DNA of 64,000 nucleotides, taken from Bacillota bacterium. Its GTDB lineage: Bacteria; Bacillota; Clostridia; Oscillospirales; Oscillospiraceae. Both the position numbers and the translations under genes were made by a program. Under the pieces are notes generated by a model. It was not told the DNA's origin and did not search any database. It was given only the letters and a program-made list of their open reading frames with translations. The stretch covers positions 124,001 through 188,000 of the forward strand of contig JAETQY010000001.1 in the NCBI GenBank assembly GCA_021770445.1. The letters are read 5' to 3'. Shown piece by piece: positions 60,604-64,000 of the stretch (position 1 is the stretch's first letter; the number at the start of each line of letters is the position of its first letter).

Positions 60604-62363
60604 TGCTTCTCCTCCATATATGCTTTCTTCTGTTGATATCTCTTCTGGGCAGCCAGAAGCAGGCCGTCTCCCTGTTCCCCGCCCCCCCGCAGCAGCCTCT
60701 CGCCGCGGATCACGGATATGTAGTCAGTGATGGCCTGGCCGCTGGACGCCGTCGCCTGTGGCTGGGCGGCCACCTGGGCCAGGTGGTCCATCTCCTCGCC
60801 AGAGAAGTCCCCGGCCAGGGCGGCCAGCTGGGTGGACAGCCCCTCCTCCGCCCGGCGGCGGAGGACATCAAAGGCCCGGCCTAGTAGGGACGAGGAAAAC
60901 TCCGCCCCTGTGATGCCGTCCATCTGGTTCCACAGCCCCGGGTCCAGCATGAGCAGACGGATCAGCCCCTCCTCCGCCCGGGCAGAGCGGACGTTGTCAT
61001 ACCGCAGGGAGCGGGCCCTGGGCTGGAGCTGGCTGGCCGGGGCCAGGTCCCGGCGCTCCTGCTGTTTTTTTGCCTTACGCAGCCGCCCTTTCAGCGCCCG
61101 GTCCACCTCCAGCTTCATGGCTTCAGGCGTCACCCCCGCCGTCTGGGCGGCGTGACCGGCGTAGATCTCCCGCTCCACCGCGCTGGGGAGGGTGGCGATC
61201 ATCCCGGCCGCCTCCTGGAGAAAGCCGATCCGCTGGCCGTCGTCGTTCAGGTCGTACTTTTTCTGAATCTGGGCCAGACGGTAGTCCATCCGGTCCTCGC
61301 TCTGGTCCAGCAGCTTGGCGAAGGCGTCCCGGCCATAGGCCTTAATGAACTCGTCTGGGTCCTTGGCCCCGGTCACCCGGAGCACCTTCACCTTCAGCCC
61401 CGCCTTTTCTAAAATCGGGATGGCCCGCTGGGCCGCCGCCACTCCGGCCCCGTCGCCGTCGTAGGCGATGATGGCCTCTTTAAAATAGCGGGAGAGCAGC
61501 TGGCCGTGCTCCTCGGTGAGAGCGGTGCCCAGAGAGGCCACCGCGCTGTCGAAGCCCGCCTGGTGGAGGGAGATGGTATCCATATACCCCTCGGTGAGGA
61601 TGACCCGCCCCGCCTTTGAGGTCTTGGCAATGTTCAAAGCAAAGACATTGCGACTCTTGTTGTACACTGGGGTATCCGGGGAGTTGAGGTACTTGGGGGT
61701 GGAGTCGTCCATCACCCGGCCCCCGAAGCCGATCACGTTCCCCCGCACGTCGATGATGGGGAACATCACCCGGTTGCGGAAGCGGTCGTAAATGCGACCG
61801 TCCTTGTTGCTCACGGCCAGCCCGGCATCCAGGAGGTCCCGCTTGTCGTAACCCTGGGCGGACAGCTCGGTGATGAGCCCGTCCCAGGAGTTGGGTGCGA
61901 AGCCCAGGCCGAAGTTGGTCAGCGTCCGCTGGGACAGCCCCCGGTTTTGGAGATAGGTCAGCCCGTGCTCCCCCTCGGGGCCATAGAGCCAGCGGTGAAA
62001 AGCCCGGGCGGCCTGCTTGTTGATGGTGAGGATTTTCTCCCGGCGCTCCCGGGCCCCCGGCGCGGCACCTGTCTCGGGCACCTGCATCCCAGCCCGTCGG
62101 GCTAGTACGGCCACCGCGTCCCGGAAGGGCAGATTTTCCAGCTCCATCACGTAGTTGATGGCGCCTCCCCCCTTGCCGCAGCCGAAGCACTTGTACATCT
62201 GCCGGTCGGGCACCACGTGGAAGGAGGGGGTCTTTTCGCTATGGAAGGGGCAGCAGCCCCAGTAGCTGTTCCCCTTCTTGGTCAGCCGCACCGACTCAGA
62301 CACCAGGTCTACAATGTCGGTCCGGGAGAGCAGCTCGTCCAAAAATCGCTCGGGCAAGGGCAA
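60600..62363 (-). CDS. dnaG: DNA primase
   Basis: A 587-residue primase that makes RNA primers for replication. The zinc site is Cys38, His41, Cys59 and Cys62 ([23 protein letters not shown]). The catalytic TOPRIM core includes [17 protein letters not shown] and AYDGDGAG. The C-terminal helicase-binding part follows. The start is a TTG at 62363, since homology-type sequence [15 protein letters not shown] begins there; the ATG at 62370 is out of frame. The GGGGGG ribosome site is weak. It sits in the classical dgt-dnaG-rpoD order. Confidence 0.95.
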   Translation of the reverse strand: MPLPERFLDELLSRTDIVDLVSESVRLTKKGNSYWGCCPFHSEKTPSFHVVPDRQMYKCFGCGKGGGAINYVMELENLPFRDAVAVLARRAGMQVPETGAAPGARERREKILTINKQAARAFHRWLYGPEGEHGLTYLQNRGLSQRTLTNFGLGFAPNSWDGLITELSAQGYDKRDLLDAGLAVSNKDGRIYDRFRNRVMFPIIDVRGNVIGFGGRVMDDSTPKYLNSPDTPVYNKSRNVFALNIAKTSKAGRVILTEGYMDTISLHQAGFDSAVASLGTALTEEHGQLLSRYFKEAIIAYDGDGAGVAAAQRAIPILEKAGLKVKVLRVTGAKDPDEFIKAYGRDAFAKLLDQSEDRMDYRLAQIQKKYDLNDDGQRIGFLQEAAGMIATLPSAVEREIYAGHAAQTAGVTPEAMKLEVDRALKGRLRKAKKQQERRDLAPASQLQPRARSLRYDNVRSARAEEGLIRLLMLDPGLWNQMDGITGAEFSSSLLGRAFDVLRRRAEEGLSTQLAALAGDFSGEEMDHLAQVAAQPQATASSGQAITDYISVIRGERLLRGGGEQGDGLLLAAQKRYQQKKAYMEEKQ

Positions 62364-62410
62364 AGGTCATCCCCCCTATTTGTATCCATTTTCCAGGTAT
62401 CTTATCCCAA

Positions 62411-63415
62411 TTACAGCACCGTCCACCCCTTGGGGATGAACAGCTCCTTAAAGGTCTCCACCGCAAAGGGGTCGGTCATGCCGGCGATGTAGTCGCACAC
62501 CGCCCTGTCGATGCCCTCCTCCGCCCGGATGGACTGGAAGTCGCCGGGCAGCTGGTCCGGGTGCTTCTGATAGTGTTCAAAGAGACTGCGGAGCATATCC
62601 TGGGCCTTGCCCTCCTCCCCCTTAGCTGCGGGGTTGGTGTAGACCTTCTCGAACATGAGGTCCTTCAGAGTCAGCATGGCCTCCGCTACCTCGGGGGACT
62701 GGCGCATCTCCTTTTGCCCCTGGCTGGCCCGGATGGCGTCGTTGACCAGAGTGTCAATCCGCTTACTGAGCGTAAAGCCCAGCACATTGGATATTTCCAG
62801 AGGGATATCCATGGGGTAGATGATGCCCCCCCGAAGGGCGTCCTCGATGTCGTGGTTGATGTAGGCAATCTGGTCGGCCAGCCGGACGATTTGCCCCTCC
62901 AGAGTGGCGGCGGGGGCGCCCTTGGTGTGGCAGACAATGCCGTTGCGCACCTCCCAGGTCAGGTTGAGCCCCTCTCCCCCCTTCTCCAGCCGCTCCACCA
63001 CCCGGACCGATTGCTTGTAGTGGGCGAAGCCACCGGACACCATCTGGTCCAACAGCCGCTCCCCGGCGTGACCGAAGGGGGTGTGGCCCAGGTCGTGGCC
63101 CAGGGCCACGGCCTCGGTCAGGTCCTCGTTGAGGCTCAAGGCCCTGGCGATGGTGCGAGCGATGCGGCTGACCTCCAGGGTGTGGGTCATCCGGGTACGG
63201 TAGTGGTCCCCTTCCGGCTGGAGAAACACCTGGGTCTTGTGCTTCAAGCGTCGGAAGGCCTTGGAGTATACGATGCGGTCGGTGTCCCGCTGAAAGGGGG
63301 TACGGATGGCGCACTCCTCCTCCGGCCGGGCCCGCCCCCGGCTTTCGGCCGACAGACAGGCCAGCGGAGACAGGGTAGTCCTCTCCCGCTCTTGGGCCTG
63401 TTCCCGCAGCGTCAT
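62411..63415 (-). CDS. dgt: dGTP triphosphohydrolase-like HD-domain protein
   Basis: A 334-residue HD-domain phosphohydrolase of the Dgt family that releases triphosphate from dNTPs. The metal site is His78 (RMTHTLEVSRIA), His107-Asp108 (LGHDLGHTPFGH) and a later Asp. The N-terminal FQRDTDRIVYSKAFRRLKHKTQVF is diagnostic. Length is that of the shorter, dgt-like group. It lies upstream of dnaG, 47 bases away. Confidence 0.93.
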   Translation of the reverse strand: MTLREQAQERERTTLSPLACLSAESRGRARPEEECAIRTPFQRDTDRIVYSKAFRRLKHKTQVFLQPEGDHYRTRMTHTLEVSRIARTIARALSLNEDLTEAVALGHDLGHTPFGHAGERLLDQMVSGGFAHYKQSVRVVERLEKGGEGLNLTWEVRNGIVCHTKGAPAATLEGQIVRLADQIAYINHDIEDALRGGIIYPMDIPLEISNVLGFTLSKRIDTLVNDAIRASQGQKEMRQSPEVAEAMLTLKDLMFEKVYTNPAAKGEEGKAQDMLRSLFEHYQKHPDQLPGDFQSIRAEEGIDRAVCDYIAGMTDPFAVETFKELFIPKGWTVL

Positions 63416-63489
63416 AAGCTCACCCTCCCCAATGCGTATTCTGGTTACGATTACTTATACGAAAAAACTGCCGGGATTCCTCTTTTTTC

Positions 63490-63531
63490 TGAAAAAATTT
63501 TTAAGGGCCCAGCCGTCAGGCCAGGCCCCTC
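63490..63531 (-). terminator. terminator of the coiled-coil gene
   Basis: On the minus strand a GGGGCC/GGGCCC-based stem with a GGCC/GGC inner part and some mismatches precedes TTAAAAATTTTTTC. Confidence 0.6.
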
Positions 63532-63545
63532 TGTCTGTAAAACAC

Positions 63546-63908
63546 TCACTGCGCTCTTTTCAGCTCGGCGATCTCTCCGCTGTGCTGTTTAACTACTGTG
63601 TAGATCACATCCACCTTGTCTCTGGTCTCCTCAGCCAGCTCCTTGACCTCCTCCAGTGCGTCCAGCCGCTCTACGATCCGTGAGCTCGACTCAGCCAAAA
63701 GATTGATTTGCTTTTGAATGTCCACATCCATCCGGACCTTAATCCCGGAGACGTCGGTCTCCAGTGTGTCCATCCGGACCTTGATCCCGGAGATATCGGC
63801 CTCCATCCGGTCCATGCGGCCTTCCATCCGGTCCATACGCTGGTCCATGCTGTCCACTTTCTCCGTGAGCTTTTCCAGCATTCCAAGAATTTTTTCCTCG
63901 TGATTCAT
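63546..63908 (-). CDS. coiled-coil protein with short internal repeats
   Basis: A 120-residue, charged, heptad-rich protein. Residues about 18-60 repeat RMDRMEGRMDRMEADISG and a twice-occurring SGIKVRMD; later heptads continue through EEVKELAEETRDKVDVIYTVV. There is no signal peptide or membrane helix. Such proteins form rods and occur as phage-like or cytoskeletal adaptors, but function cannot be assigned. The ATG at 63908 follows GGAAAGGAGCGGACA. Separate terminator, so probably not part of the dgt operon. Confidence 0.75.
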   Translation of the reverse strand: MNHEEKILGMLEKLTEKVDSMDQRMDRMEGRMDRMEADISGIKVRMDTLETDVSGIKVRMDVDIQKQINLLAESSSRIVERLDALEEVKELAEETRDKVDVIYTVVKQHSGEIAELKRAQ

Positions 63909-63947
63909 TGTCCGCTCCTTTCCGGCTTCTATGGTTCGGTGGCCTTG

Positions 63948-64000
63948 TTACTTTTTCTTTCCGGCGCCCACCAGGATGTAGACGATACTGGCGGCGGCCA
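63948..64000 (-). CDS. 3' end of a truncated gene, membrane-helix C-terminus
   Basis: Before TAA at 63950-63948 the minus strand reads AASIVYILVGAGKKK, a hydrophobic helix followed by lysines. That is a plausible C-terminal membrane anchor or the end of a small membrane protein. The rest lies outside the window, so identity is unknown. Other frames here are also open, so support is limited. Confidence 0.35.
   Translation of the reverse strand, partial: AAASIVYILVGAGKKK

Noticed and set aside
63546-63908. Phage tail or prophage remnant
   Set aside because: A coiled-coil protein alone is not evidence; no other phage genes, integrase or att repeats are in the window.

Overview
This 64 kb window is a stretch of ordinary, GC-rich chromosome from an endospore-forming Gram-positive bacterium. 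It is most likely a gut Oscillospirales-type Clostridia (Flavonifractor, Lawsonibacter, Intestinimonas or Pseudoflavonifractor-like). That placement is inferred from gene content: YlbJ and SpoIVFB sporulation proteins, the ylxM-ffh-rpsP-khpA-rimM block, dgt-dnaG-rpoD, a sodium-pumping decarboxylase beta subunit, the paired TIGR03960/TIGR03936 radical SAM proteins and the YmfF/YmfH M16 pair. Sigma-A promoters close to TTGACA-17-TATAAT can be read in many intergenic gaps. Palindromic repeats of several unrelated families fill others. I see no prophage, transposase, CRISPR array or integrated element.

Layout. 0-5.8 kb: rRNA methyltransferase, gltX, a membrane protein of unknown function, a GIY-YIG protein and trpS. 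5.8-8.9 kb: tagO/wecA and mnaA/wecB (cell-wall glycopolymer precursors) plus a membrane-anchored exported protein. 8.9-10.1 kb: three small, low-complexity genes of unknown function on the minus strand. 10.1-16 kb: YfcE-type phosphoesterase, cardiolipin synthase, TSUP permease, rarA, a YgjP-like metalloprotease and a DUF2804 protein. 16.2-16.5 kb: a promoter followed by a structured, probably non-coding RNA (6S-like). 16.5-21 kb: an exported stalk-repeat protein, ylbJ, a small Cys protein apparently started at AUA, a DUF6514 protein, and oadG/oadB behind a riboswitch-like leader. 21-29 kb: a membrane-tethered XRE regulator, the radical SAM operon, the spoIVFA-like/spoIVFB pair, tRNA-Pro(CGG) and a hybrid histidine kinase. 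29.4-38.3 kb: ftsH, a GH13 enzyme, the operon ymfF-ymfH-lgt-folD and a methyltransferase. 38.3-45.4 kb: one 7.1 kb gene for a GT84-GH94 cyclic beta-1,2-glucan synthase-like enzyme. 45.6-48.7 kb: ylxM-ffh-rpsP-khpA-rimM, without the usual trmD-rplS. 48.8-51.2 kb: a polar amino acid ABC importer. 51.4-53.2 kb: an LTA-synthase-like gene interrupted by one in-frame TAG. 53.3-55.8 kb: an AGCS symporter, acpP and rnc. 55.8-64 kb: a 1114-residue Sel1-repeat protein, rpoD, dnaG, dgt, a coiled-coil protein and a truncated gene.

Themes. Housekeeping translation, secretion and replication genes alternate with envelope functions: teichoic-acid-type precursors, cardiolipin, lipoprotein lipidation, LTA-type polymer and beta-glucan. 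The best candidates for something new are the riboswitch-controlled oadB, the AUA-initiated small protein, the 108-residue super-repeat Sel1 protein, the 6S-like RNA, the three-gene low-complexity cluster and the palindromic repeat families. All names rest on reading motifs by eye; no database search was run.
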